Source of the DNA: CAZMRF01 sp964568735
GTDB taxonomy: Bacteria > Acidobacteriota > Polarisedimenticolia > JACPZX01
Reading direction: 5' to 3'
Assembly: GCA_964568735.1 (NCBI GenBank)
Contig: CAZMRF010000023.1
Span: forward strand, 1-64,000
DNA length: 64,000 nt
A program made the translations under genes and the position numbers. Shown here in pieces: positions 16,616-25,188 of this stretch (positions are counted from its first letter, which is position 1; every line of letters starts with the position of its first letter). The notes below the pieces were generated by a model. It was not told the DNA's origin, ran no database searches, and worked only from the letters and a program-made list of their open reading frames with translations.

Positions 16616-17917
16616 GTGACCCATCCCGCACCCTCCATGCGGCGCGTCGTGGGGCGCTGGCAGATCGTGGGCCTCGCCCTCAACGACGTCATCGGCAGCG
16701 GCGTCTACCTGCTGCCCGCGGCGGCCGCGGCCATGCTGGGAGCGGCAAGCTTCTGGGCCGTGCTGGCTGCGGGGCTCGCCGTGCTCCTGATCGTGCTGTG
16801 CTTCGCCGAGGCCTCGAGCCGGTTCGACCAGCCGGGGAGCGCCTACCTGTATGCGCGAACCGCCTTCGGCGAGCTCGCGGGATTCCAGGTCGGGTGGATG
16901 GCCTGGCTCGCCCGCGTCGTGGCCGTCGCCTCCCTTTCAGTGGGCTTCGCCCAGGCGCTCTCCTTCCTGTGGCCCGCGCTCGCCGGTGGAGCGGCGCGGA
17001 CCCTAGTCGTCTCGGCTCCCATCCTCGCCCTGACGGTGATCAACGTCGCCGGCGTGCGCTCGGGAGTCAGGACGTCGAACCTCCTCGTGGCGGCGAAGCT
17101 CCTTCCCCTCGGTCTCTTTCTCCTCGTGGGCCTGATGGCCCTCGCCGGGCCGCCTGCGAGTCAGCCCCCGGCGGATCCGGGCCGGCTCGGCGAGGCGGCC
17201 CTGCTCCTGCTCTTCGCCTACGCGGGATTCGAAAACACCCCGGCCGCTGCCGGAGAGTACCGGAACCCGCGGCGCGACATTCCCTTCGCGCTGATGGCCA
17301 ACATCTTCCTGGTCACTCTCCTGTACGCGTCGGTGCAGCTCCTGTCGCTGAGGATCATCCCCGACCTTCGCGAGTCGACCGCGCCTCTCGCCGAGGCCGC
17401 CGGCTCACGCCTTGGAGCGTGGGCCGGTTGGGTGCTCACGGCGGGGGCGGCGATCTCGATCCTCGGAACAGTGGGCAACTCGATCCTCTTCGGGCCGCGC
17501 TACCTCTTTGCTCTCGCTCGCGACGGCTTCGGTCCGGCCTTGCTGGGCCGCCTCCACCCTCGATTCCTCACGCCCGCCAATGCCACGATCCTCCAGGCCG
17601 CCATCGCGCTGCCGCTCGCCCTCACGGGCAGCTTCACCGCCCTGGCATCGATGTCGGTGGTCGTTCGGCTGGTGACCTACGTGGCGACGGCAGCCGCCGT
17701 ACCTGCGCTGCGCGCCCGGTTCCCCGAGAGCCCGGCATCATTCCGGCTGCCCGGCGGCGCCGCGATCCCCGTGGCGGCCATCCTCGTCTCGCTCGCCCTC
17801 GCGGCGAGCGCAGCATGGGCCGACCTCGCCGCGGCGGCAGCGGCCGTTGCCGCCGGCCTCGCGATCTACGCCCTGCGCCGGCCGGGGGCTGCCGAGAAGC
17901 AGCCCGTCAGCCGGTAG
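16616..17917 (+). CDS. APC-family amino acid permease
   Basis: A 433-residue integral membrane protein with about 12 hydrophobic segments. The APC signature near the first helix is GLALNDVIGSGVYLLPAAA, the unwound TM1 region that contacts substrate; FAYAGFENTPAAAGEYRNP is the TM6-region equivalent. It likely imports an amino acid by proton symport or exchange. The GTG at 16616, seven codons before the first ATG at the conserved region, is preferred because GGAGAG lies eight bases upstream. The gene stands alone, between the divergent IDH pair and the bcp gene about 60 bp downstream. Confidence 0.85.
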   Translation: MTHPAPSMRRVVGRWQIVGLALNDVIGSGVYLLPAAAAAMLGAASFWAVLAAGLAVLLIVLCFAEASSRFDQPGSAYLYARTAFGELAGFQVGWMAWLARVVAVASLSVGFAQALSFLWPALAGGAARTLVVSAPILALTVINVAGVRSGVRTSNLLVAAKLLPLGLFLLVGLMALAGPPASQPPADPGRLGEAALLLLFAYAGFENTPAAAGEYRNPRRDIPFALMANIFLVTLLYASVQLLSLRIIPDLRESTAPLAEAAGSRLGAWAGWVLTAGAAISILGTVGNSILFGPRYLFALARDGFGPALLGRLHPRFLTPANATILQAAIALPLALTGSFTALASMSVVVRLVTYVATAAAVPALRARFPESPASFRLPGGAAIPVAAILVSLALAASAAWADLAAAAAAVAAGLAIYALRRPGAAEKQPVSR

Positions 17918-17978
17918 GCGGAGCAGCTATCCTCTCCGCCCGGACTTCCAACAGGTCATCTGGCAAGGAGGTCATCTC

Positions 17979-18452
17979 ATGCCCATCGTCGAAGGAAAGG
18001 CCGCGCCGGCCTTCAAGCTCAAGGATCAGAACGGAAAGAGCGTCGCGCTCTCTGATTTCACGGACCGCAACGTCATCGTCTACTTCTACCCCAAGGACGA
18101 TACGCCGGGCTGCACGAAGGAGGCCTGCGGGTTCCGCGACCTATGGAAGGAGATCCGGGAGCTGGGAGTCGTCGTCCTCGGGGTCTCGCCGGACAGCGGC
18201 GAGTCCCACACGAAATTCGCCTCGAAGTACCGCCTCCCCTTCATCCTCCTCTCCGATCCCGATCGCAAGGTCATGACGCGCTACGGGGCCTGGGGTGAGA
18301 AGGTGCTCTACGGGAGGAAGACGACGGGCGTGATCCGCTCCACCGTCTGGGTTGGCCCGGGGGGCAAGGTGGTCAAGCACTGGGCGAGGGTCGCCAGCGC
18401 CGCAGACCATCCGGCCAAGGTGCTCGAGGCCCTCGAAACTGGCACCGGGTGA
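17979..18452 (+). CDS. bcp: Bcp/PrxQ-type peroxiredoxin
   Basis: A 157-residue thiol peroxidase. The active-site motif YPKDDTPGCTKEACGFRD gives peroxidatic C45 and resolving C50, the atypical 2-Cys arrangement of Bcp/PrxQ. It reduces hydrogen peroxide and organic hydroperoxides in the cytoplasm using thioredoxin. The start is marked by a near-perfect AAGGAGG seven bases upstream, so the longer open frame is rejected. The gene follows the APC permease in the same direction at 61 bp. Confidence 0.93.
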   Translation: MPIVEGKAAPAFKLKDQNGKSVALSDFTDRNVIVYFYPKDDTPGCTKEACGFRDLWKEIRELGVVVLGVSPDSGESHTKFASKYRLPFILLSDPDRKVMTRYGAWGEKVLYGRKTTGVIRSTVWVGPGGKVVKHWARVASAADHPAKVLEALETGTG

Positions 18453-18595
18453 AACCGATCGGTCGGGCATCCTCACCGCTCGGGAGCGCGCCGCGGCCGG
18501 AGGCTCCAGATGCCGGAAGCGCCGAGGTCACCCGCACGAGCAGAGGGACCACGACGGGGGTGCGGGAGCGGCCGCCGCGCCACCCGGTAGCCCGT

Positions 18596-18919
18596 TCAAG
18601 GGACGGTTGGCGTTGGCGGCGGCTTGATGAGCTTGCACTCGTCGAAGCACTCTCTCCGGATCTCCCTGCAGTCCGTCGTACAGGCCTGCCGGCATTCGCG
18701 CCTCGCCATGGAGAAGGCGGGATCCTGAGAACACTGATCATGGCAGGCGTCGCGACACTGGTTGAACATCGAAGCACATTCGATGATGCACCGGACGAAA
18801 TCGCCTGCTGCCCCGGCGCCAAGTGAAAGGCTGGCTGAGTGTAGGGTTACAAGTGCGCTGAGAATGAAGACAGGCCCCACTCGGAGCAGAGTCTTCATCC
18901 CGGGGCTTCGGCGGATCAT
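18596..18919 (-). CDS. Secreted cysteine-rich protein with repeated CX3C motifs
   Basis: The product of 107 residues has a signal peptide to about residue 38 and a mature domain of some 65 residues with 12 Cys. The Cys are arranged as CIIEC, CRDACHDQC, CRQACTTDC and CFDEC, that is repeated C-x3-C units separated by helical spacers, followed by a short Pro tail. The spacing suggests disulfide-linked helical hairpins. No family recognised. The first ATG is kept because GAGGAG lies 11 bases upstream; an internal ATG at 18898 is also possible. Genes on both sides are unrelated. Confidence 0.65.
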   Translation of the reverse strand: MIRRSPGMKTLLRVGPVFILSALVTLHSASLSLGAGAAGDFVRCIIECASMFNQCRDACHDQCSQDPAFSMARRECRQACTTDCREIRRECFDECKLIKPPPTPTVP

Positions 18920-19098
18920 GGTCGGGTCATCTCCTCGCAGGCGTCCTGCTTGGGCCGGGGGTCAAGCCCTAATTTATCGCTCAATCCGCCGAGGTCAAGC
19001 AACACATACGTTTCGCCGAAAACGAAAGATTCGGATCCGGAAAAAACCTACGAGCAGCGATCTCGGAATCCCATTTCGCGGGGATCAGGAGTAGGGGG

Positions 19099-22000
19099 CT
19101 ACCTGGCAGGCACGATCACGGGATCCTCGAGCCTCTCCCGCGCAAGGCGGTTGAACTCCGCGAGCTCCGCCGAGATGGTCCGATCGAGGTCGCCCAGCAC
19201 CCCGCCCAGCTCTGCATCGAGCTCGGCGTATCTTGCTGCAGCGCCATCAGTAGGCCTCGCGTCGGCGCTCTCGACGACCCCCATCAGCGCGATGAGCTGG
19301 TTGTCGAGCCCTGGCGGGAAGTTGAGGACATCCTGGGAGGCTTCGGCGCGGGTCTGGTGGATCCTCGCCTCGAGGCCCACGAGCCTCTCGAGGAGAGCCT
19401 TCGCCGCCCCGTCGAGGCCTCCTTCCGCCCCGCCGCCGAGGCGCCTCACGAGATCGTTCACCTGAAGCCGGATCTCCCGGATCTGCTTCCAGGCGCTGTG
19501 GCTCAGCGTCACGCTGCGCCAGACTTTCCTGGCGAGGTCGTACTGGGCCGCGAGATCCCCGGCGCTGGCCTCGAGCCTCGGATCGGCGAGGATGTTGAAT
19601 GAGCGCGTCTGGCTCGTGTCGCCGAGGGTGAGGCGCGCCTGGTAGGCCCCGGGGGGCACACGGGGGCCCCGGCCCGCGCCCCAGACGACGGAGTCCTCGA
19701 CCATGTCCGCGTCGGGCAGGCGGAAGTCCCAGACATAGCGGTTCATGCCTTTCTCGGCTGTAAGGCGCCGATCGGTCTCCGGCTCTTCCCGGAAGCGGCG
19801 GAAGGGATCGGGGGCGCGCGGCTCGTCCCTCAGGTTCGAGAGCGTCCGCAGGACGCCGCCTCCGGCGTCGAGGATCTCGAGCTTCACCTCCTCCTTCTCG
19901 TCGAGCTTCCGCGACAGGAGGTAGTGGACCATGACCCCCGAGGGCGGGTTCCGTCCCATGGCACCCCGCCGCCCGGCGGAGCCGGCCGCGCCGATACGAG
20001 GGGTGTCCCGGGGCTGGAAGACGTGGAGATCGGCGCGCGCGACCGCCTCGTTCAGCTCTTGGAGCGGAGAGATGTCGTCGAGGATCCAGAAGGACCGCCC
20101 CTGGGTCGCCACGACGAGGTCTTTCTGAGTGATCGCGAGGTCGGTGACGGGGACCACGGGCAGCTTCTGCTGGAAAGACTGCCAGTGCCTGCCGTCATCG
20201 AAAGAAACGTAGAGGCCGAACTCCGTTCCGGCGTAGAGGAGCCCCTTGCGATCCGGATCTTCCCTCACGACGCGAACGAAGTGGGTCGCGGGAATCCCGT
20301 TCGACCCGCTGGTCAGGAGCTTCCAGCTCTTGCCGAAGTCGTCGGTTCTGAAGACATACGGGCGGGCGTCGTCGAGCTTGTACCGTGTCACCGCCAGGAA
20401 GGCCCTTCCCGCGCCGTGAGGTGAGAGCTCGATGGAGTTCACCTGCCCCCACTCGGGCATCTCGCGCGGCGTGATGTCCTCCCAGGTGGCGCCACCGTCG
20501 CGCGAGAGGTGCACGAGCCCGTCGTCGGAGCCTGCCCAGAGCAGGCCGCGCTGGTGCGGCGACTCCTCGAACGCGAACACGGTTCCGTAGACCTCGGCGC
20601 CCGTGTTGTCCCTCGTGATCGCGCCGCCCGAGTAGTCCTGCTTCTCGCGATCGTTCCGCGTCAGATCGGGACTGATGACCTCCCAGTGCTGCCCCTCGTC
20701 CGTGCTCCGATGCACGTATTGAGAGGTGTGATAGAGGACGGTCGGATCGTGGGGCGAGATCCGGATGGGAGCGTTCCACTGGAACCGGTACTTGAGATCT
20801 CGCGGGGCCTGGCCGACGGCGAGCTGCGGATAGGCCATGAGCTCCCGCTCCTGCCCCGTCCGGTTGTCGTGGCGGCCGATCTGCCCGCCATAGCAGCCCG
20901 CGTAGGTGATCTCCGGATCGCGGGGATCGACGGCGACGTGACCGCTCTCGCAGCCGCCGATCACGTACCAGTGGTGCCTCTCGATGCCCGCCTCGCCCGT
21001 CCGGCTCGGCACCGACACGCACGAGTTGTCCTGCTGGCAGCCGTAGACCCTGTAGGGGAACCGCCGGTCGACAGCGACCCGGTACATCTCGGCCGTGGGC
21101 TGGTTGTCCTGCGAGGACCATGTCTCACCGCCGTTGTAGCTGACGTTGGCCCCTCCGTCGTTGCCGTTGATGAGGATGCGGGGATCCTCGGGGTGGATCC
21201 AGAGATCGTGATGGTCTCCGTGAGGCGCGCGGACCGGCTCGAAGATCTTGCCTCCGTCCTGCGAGCGCCAGAAAGCGACGTTCAGCACGTACACGGTCCC
21301 CGCGTCGAGCGGATCGGCGTACACGTGGGTGTAGTACCAGGCTCGCTGGCGCAGGTTCCGATCCGCGCTCACGAGCCTGAAGCTGTCGCCGCCGTCATCG
21401 GAGCGGAAGAGGCCTCCCTCCTCGGCCTCGACCAGCGCCCAGACACGGTCGGGGTCGGCGCCCGAGATGGCGACGCCGATCCGCCCCTTGGCCCCGGCAG
21501 GGAGCCCCTTCTCGAGCACTTCCCAGGTGTCTCCCCCGTCGGTCGAGCGGTGGAGGGCGCTGCCCTCACCGCCGCTGACGAAGGTCCAGGGCTTTCTCTC
21601 GGCCCGCCAGGTGGCGGCGAAGAGGATTCTCGGATTCCGCGGATTCATCGCCAGGTCGACCGCTCCCACCGAGTCGCCCACCCAGAGCACTCTCTCCCAG
21701 GTCGAGCCCCCGTCACGGGAGCGGAAGACCCCTCGCTGATCGCTCGGGCCGAAGGCGTGGCCGAGAACGGCCACGTAGACGAGATCGGGGTCGGTCGGGT
21801 GGATCTGGATGCGGCCGATCTGCCCCGCGTCGGCGAGACCGGCGTGCTTCCAGGTCTTGCCCGCATCCGAGGATCGGTAGACGCCGTCTCCGGGCGAGAC
21901 GTTGCCGCGGACGCACGCCGATCCCATTCCGGCGTAGACGACGTTGGCATCGGAGGAGGCGACGGCAATCGCGCCGACGGACGCCGTGGCGAAGCCTTCA

Positions 22001-22293
22001 TCGGAGACGTTCCGCCAGCTCGTACCCCCATCCGTGGTCTGCCAGACGCCGCCGCCCGTGGATCCGAAATAGAAGGTGAGCCGGTCGCCGGGAACTCCGG
22101 CCACGGCCGTCACGCGCCCGCCCCTGAAGGGGCCGATACTCCGGAATGTGAGCGCCTTGAAGGTCTCCGGGTCGAAGCCCGATTCCGGATCATCTCCGGC
22201 GCCCGTCGCCGCCACGGTGACGACACAGGAGGCGATCACCAACGACAGGGCCGCGCGGACGGCAGGCATCTTCCATCTCCGACGCTCGGTCAT
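19099..22293 (-). CDS. Secreted sortilin/VPS10-like BNR propeller protein
   Basis: A 1064-residue exported protein with a signal peptide (residues 1-32) and a long series of BNR/Asp-box repeats (S-x-D-x-G-x-T-W), for example TTDGGTSWRN, SSDAGKTWKH, SRDGGSTWER, STDGGDTWEV and SRDGGATWED. They form one or two large propellers through about residue 760. A beta-sandwich segment follows with the fixed phrase MNRYVWDFRLP, and then a helical C-terminal tail. Proteins of this type, named VPS10 or glycosyl hydrolase-like, are common in Acidobacteriota and Bacteroidota, usually without proven activity. Start chosen at 22293: AGGAGG is nine bases upstream. Single gene. Confidence 0.85.
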   Translation of the reverse strand: MTERRRWKMPAVRAALSLVIASCVVTVAATGAGDDPESGFDPETFKALTFRSIGPFRGGRVTAVAGVPGDRLTFYFGSTGGGVWQTTDGGTSWRNVSDEGFATASVGAIAVASSDANVVYAGMGSACVRGNVSPGDGVYRSSDAGKTWKHAGLADAGQIGRIQIHPTDPDLVYVAVLGHAFGPSDQRGVFRSRDGGSTWERVLWVGDSVGAVDLAMNPRNPRILFAATWRAERKPWTFVSGGEGSALHRSTDGGDTWEVLEKGLPAGAKGRIGVAISGADPDRVWALVEAEEGGLFRSDDGGDSFRLVSADRNLRQRAWYYTHVYADPLDAGTVYVLNVAFWRSQDGGKIFEPVRAPHGDHHDLWIHPEDPRILINGNDGGANVSYNGGETWSSQDNQPTAEMYRVAVDRRFPYRVYGCQQDNSCVSVPSRTGEAGIERHHWYVIGGCESGHVAVDPRDPEITYAGCYGGQIGRHDNRTGQERELMAYPQLAVGQAPRDLKYRFQWNAPIRISPHDPTVLYHTSQYVHRSTDEGQHWEVISPDLTRNDREKQDYSGGAITRDNTGAEVYGTVFAFEESPHQRGLLWAGSDDGLVHLSRDGGATWEDITPREMPEWGQVNSIELSPHGAGRAFLAVTRYKLDDARPYVFRTDDFGKSWKLLTSGSNGIPATHFVRVVREDPDRKGLLYAGTEFGLYVSFDDGRHWQSFQQKLPVVPVTDLAITQKDLVVATQGRSFWILDDISPLQELNEAVARADLHVFQPRDTPRIGAAGSAGRRGAMGRNPPSGVMVHYLLSRKLDEKEEVKLEILDAGGGVLRTLSNLRDEPRAPDPFRRFREEPETDRRLTAEKGMNRYVWDFRLPDADMVEDSVVWGAGRGPRVPPGAYQARLTLGDTSQTRSFNILADPRLEASAGDLAAQYDLARKVWRSVTLSHSAWKQIREIRLQVNDLVRRLGGGAEGGLDGAAKALLERLVGLEARIHQTRAEASQDVLNFPPGLDNQLIALMGVVESADARPTDGAAARYAELDAELGGVLGDLDRTISAELAEFNRLARERLEDPVIVPAR

Positions 22294-22723
22294 GGTTCCG
22301 GGCCTCCTCCTCATGAGAAAAAGCGAGCCGGGAGTATATCGCGGGGGATCCACCGCCCTTTTCCGCACGCTGAGGACCCGGCGAGCGCTTCCGAGGTGCG
22401 AGCCGGGTATAATCCTTCGCCACGCAGGGTGTTTGGAGCGTGACATGATCACTTGCGGATGAAGTGAAACAGAGTAGATTAGGGCGGTCTTTTTGTTGGG
22501 TGGACTCGCTCCGCTGTTGGCGCATCGCGTTCGATCGCAGAGAACCGGCGCTCCTCCGCGGACCCCCGGCATGGGGTCCGGCCCAGCATCTGGTTTGCCA
22601 TCGCGACTCTGGATGGGACTTTCGCGGAGTGACCCTGCCTTCCAACCGCCAGCACGGGTACGAGCCCGGGTGACGGCTCGGCCCGCTTCGCGTGCACCGC
22701 GCCTCGCGGCGGGAGGGGCGGCG
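22294..22723. other. Divergent intergenic region
   Basis: About 430 bp separate the minus-strand BNR propeller gene from the plus-strand exported-protein pair. A TATAAT occurs at 22408-22413 on the plus strand but no acceptable -35 is placed before it. Open frames running through the region on both strands have no recognisable product. The segment 22450-22530 (with GGTCTTTTTGTTGGG) is locally less GC-rich. Confidence 0.35.
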
Positions 22724-23206
22724 ATGGCGATGTGCCTCCTCCTGTGCTTCGTGCCCTCCATGGCTGCCACGGGCGCGGAGCCCGCCCCCTCTCCCGGGTC
22801 CGGTTGCGAGCCTGCGGGCGACGTGGGCATGCAGGCTCGCGTCGTCTCGATCACAGGATCCGGGAAGACCGCCGCGCTCCTGATCGAAGTCTCTCTCGAT
22901 CCGCACGTCACGATTCTCGATGGCGTCCTGGAGGGGGCACGATGGACGCCTTCCGGAGCGCTCCCGGCGCCCGGGCTCGATGAGAGGCCCCTGACGCTCC
23001 TGAAAGGGGTGTCGCGGAAGATGCTCTACCTCGTGAATCTCCCTCGGGGTGAGGAGCACCATCTCCTCTTCACCCTGCGTCCGCCCGAGCCCGGTGCGGC
23101 GGGCCCCATGCCGAGCGCCTACCTTCGCGTGAACCTCGATCCGTCGCGCGGGCCCAAGCGCCACGGCAACTATGTCCAGTACATGGCCGTCTCAGAGGGG
23201 CCTTGA
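22724..23206 (+). CDS. Small exported protein of unknown function
   Basis: Taken from the ATG at 22724, which has GGGAGGGG just upstream, the protein has 160 residues, with a signal peptide over the first ~18 (MCLLLCFVPSMAATG). The mature part is predicted beta-rich: ARVVSITGSGKTAALLIEV, LLKGVSRKMLYLVNL and HHLLFTLRPPEPG. A longer frame from 22493 exists but is Arg/Pro-rich and unlikely. It ends four bases before the start of the metalloprotease gene and the two are probably cotranscribed. No family recognised. Confidence 0.6.
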   Translation: MAMCLLLCFVPSMAATGAEPAPSPGSGCEPAGDVGMQARVVSITGSGKTAALLIEVSLDPHVTILDGVLEGARWTPSGALPAPGLDERPLTLLKGVSRKMLYLVNLPRGEEHHLLFTLRPPEPGAAGPMPSAYLRVNLDPSRGPKRHGNYVQYMAVSEGP

Positions 23207-23210
23207 TGGC

Positions 23211-25094
23211 ATGAGGCGGCGTTCCTGGCTCTTCATCCTGCTCGGCTGCCTCCTCCCCCCCGGAGAGGTTTCCGCGAACTGGACGGCGAGCGGAGTCTTC
23301 CGGTACATGGACCGCGCCTTCAATCAGGACGGCTTCACAGGGCTCGAGGCTCCCGTGCCCGTGAGGTTCGCGGACGTCGAGATCGTCGACGCCAACGCCT
23401 CCCCCAGCAACGCCGTCATCGCCTCCGGCGCGACGGATGCGTTCGGGAGCTTCGTCATTGCCGTGGTAGACAGCAAGGTGAGGACGGTCTATGCGCGAGT
23501 GATCACGCGCTCGCAGCGAACACCCACTCTGCACGTCGACGTCCGAACGAGCATGGCCCAGCAGGCGATCTACTACGCCGCCGCGACCACGACGGTCGGG
23601 GCGCACAATCCCGCCGTCAACGTGAATTTCGGCGAGGCGACGATCCAGATAGGCCAGGGTGGCGAGGCTTTCAACATCTACGACCAGCTGGTCGCCGGCG
23701 CCGACTACGCGGCCTTTCTCACGGGCGCCAGGCCCACCGCGCAACTCAAGACCATCTGGGGGTTGAGCAACGGCCTGGGCGATTCGACCTATTCGGTGGG
23801 TACGAGCGCGATCATGCTGCGCGACACCGCCGGCTACGACGACACCGTGGTGCTCCACGAGATGGGTCACTTCATCGTCAACATCTATTCGAACGTCGAC
23901 AGCCCCGGCGGTTCGCACACCTTCGCCTTCTGCAACATCGACATCCGCCTCGCCTTCGATGAAGGCTGGGCTACCTTCTGGGGCAACTCGGTCCTGCGCC
24001 ACCTGGGCCGGCCGCTCTCGAACATCTACACGCGGACGAACGGTGGGCCGGGAGTCGGGCACCTGGTGCGCTCGGCCGACCTCGAGAGCGACAGCCAGTA
24101 CCTGTGCAGGGGCGCCACCAGCGAAGTCTCCGTTTTCACGATCCTCTGGGACATCGTGGACGGCCCATCCACCCCGGACCTGACGACGGGAACCGACGAT
24201 GCGCACGACCTCCTCGACCTCGACGACGCGGAGGTCTGGGAGGTGATGACGGATCACCTCCCGGGGGCAGCCAACGTCTCCCTGGAGGACTTCTGGGACG
24301 GGTGGTTCCTCCCTCCGGCCCTGAACGGATTCCTCGCGGAGATGACGGACATTGCCGGCTACGTGGGGGTCGATTACTCCGAGGATCTCCACGAGGTGAA
24401 CGACTCCATCGCCGGGGCCACGCCGGTGACGGCGGGATTCCCCCCTCTCCAGGCGACCTTCTTCCGCGACCCCGACCAGAACGGAGCGGGCTCCCTCGAC
24501 GACGATTACTACTCCTTCCAGGCGGAGGCGGGCGTGATCTACGTCATCGAGACCATGAACCTCGTGAGCGACGGGAATACGAAGCTCTACCTGATCGACA
24601 GCGACGGCTCCACGGTCCTGGCGATCAACGACAACCGCGCCAGCGGGGACGACTCGTCGAGGATCGAATGGACGGCTCCGCGCGCGGATACCTTCTTCGT
24701 GAAGGCCTTTCACGGCCCGGACTGGGGGATCTACGGCTCCTACGACTTCCGGGTCAGCCCGCTGAACTCCGTCGACGGCGACGCAGACGGCTTCATCGCC
24801 TCGGTCGACTGCGACGACACCGACTTCGCAGTGAACCCCGGAGCGGCCGAGACCTGCAACGGCGCCGATGACAACTGCAATTCGATCGTCGACGAAGGGT
24901 TCGACGCCGACTTCGACGGAACCACTTCCTGCGCGGGCGACTGCATCGACACGAACCCCGGAGTCCATCCCGGGGCCGCCGAGATCCCGGCCAACAGCCT
25001 CGATGACAACTGCAATGGCATCGTGGACGAGGCGTCGGGCGGACGGCAGGAGCGCGAGCGGGTCTTCCACAGGCTCGGCGACCCGGACCCCTGA
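23211..25094 (+). CDS. Secreted gluzincin-like metalloprotease with MopE-type repeats
   Basis: A 627-residue exported protein with a signal peptide (about residues 1-22). The zinc-protease motif is H216-EMGH-220 with a likely third ligand E251 in LAFDEGWATFWG, the HExxH...E pattern of gluzincins. A pre-peptidase C-terminal (PPC)-like beta domain follows (DDDYYSFQAEAGVIYVIET). The C-terminus holds two MopE-type 'putative metal-binding' repeats of the form DCDDTD...NPGAAETCNGADDNCN and IDTNPGVHPGAAE...DDNCNG. It is probably released or surface bound. It follows the small exported protein by four bases; GAGGGG precedes the ATG. Confidence 0.8.
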   Translation: MRRRSWLFILLGCLLPPGEVSANWTASGVFRYMDRAFNQDGFTGLEAPVPVRFADVEIVDANASPSNAVIASGATDAFGSFVIAVVDSKVRTVYARVITRSQRTPTLHVDVRTSMAQQAIYYAAATTTVGAHNPAVNVNFGEATIQIGQGGEAFNIYDQLVAGADYAAFLTGARPTAQLKTIWGLSNGLGDSTYSVGTSAIMLRDTAGYDDTVVLHEMGHFIVNIYSNVDSPGGSHTFAFCNIDIRLAFDEGWATFWGNSVLRHLGRPLSNIYTRTNGGPGVGHLVRSADLESDSQYLCRGATSEVSVFTILWDIVDGPSTPDLTTGTDDAHDLLDLDDAEVWEVMTDHLPGAANVSLEDFWDGWFLPPALNGFLAEMTDIAGYVGVDYSEDLHEVNDSIAGATPVTAGFPPLQATFFRDPDQNGAGSLDDDYYSFQAEAGVIYVIETMNLVSDGNTKLYLIDSDGSTVLAINDNRASGDDSSRIEWTAPRADTFFVKAFHGPDWGIYGSYDFRVSPLNSVDGDADGFIASVDCDDTDFAVNPGAAETCNGADDNCNSIVDEGFDADFDGTTSCAGDCIDTNPGVHPGAAEIPANSLDDNCNGIVDEASGGRQERERVFHRLGDPDP

Positions 25095-25188
25095 GCCTCC
25101 GCTCTCGGGAGGCGACTTCGCCGGATGGTCTAGACTGGAGCCACCTTCCGCCGCTTCACCCCCTCAAGAGGAGTGCGATCATCAGGCC

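Noticed and set aside
22408..22413. TATAAT as promoter of the exported-protein pair
   Set aside because: No acceptable -35 at 16-18 bp and more than 300 bp from the start codon.
20509..22443. 644-codon plus-strand open frame opposite the BNR propeller gene
   Set aside because: Antisense shadow of a repeat-rich GC-rich gene; no domain and no ribosome-binding site.
23070..25070. 666-codon minus-strand frame opposite the metalloprotease
   Set aside because: The plus-strand protein has signal peptide, HExxH and MopE-type repeats; the antisense frame has only Val/Arg/Asp-rich shadow sequence.
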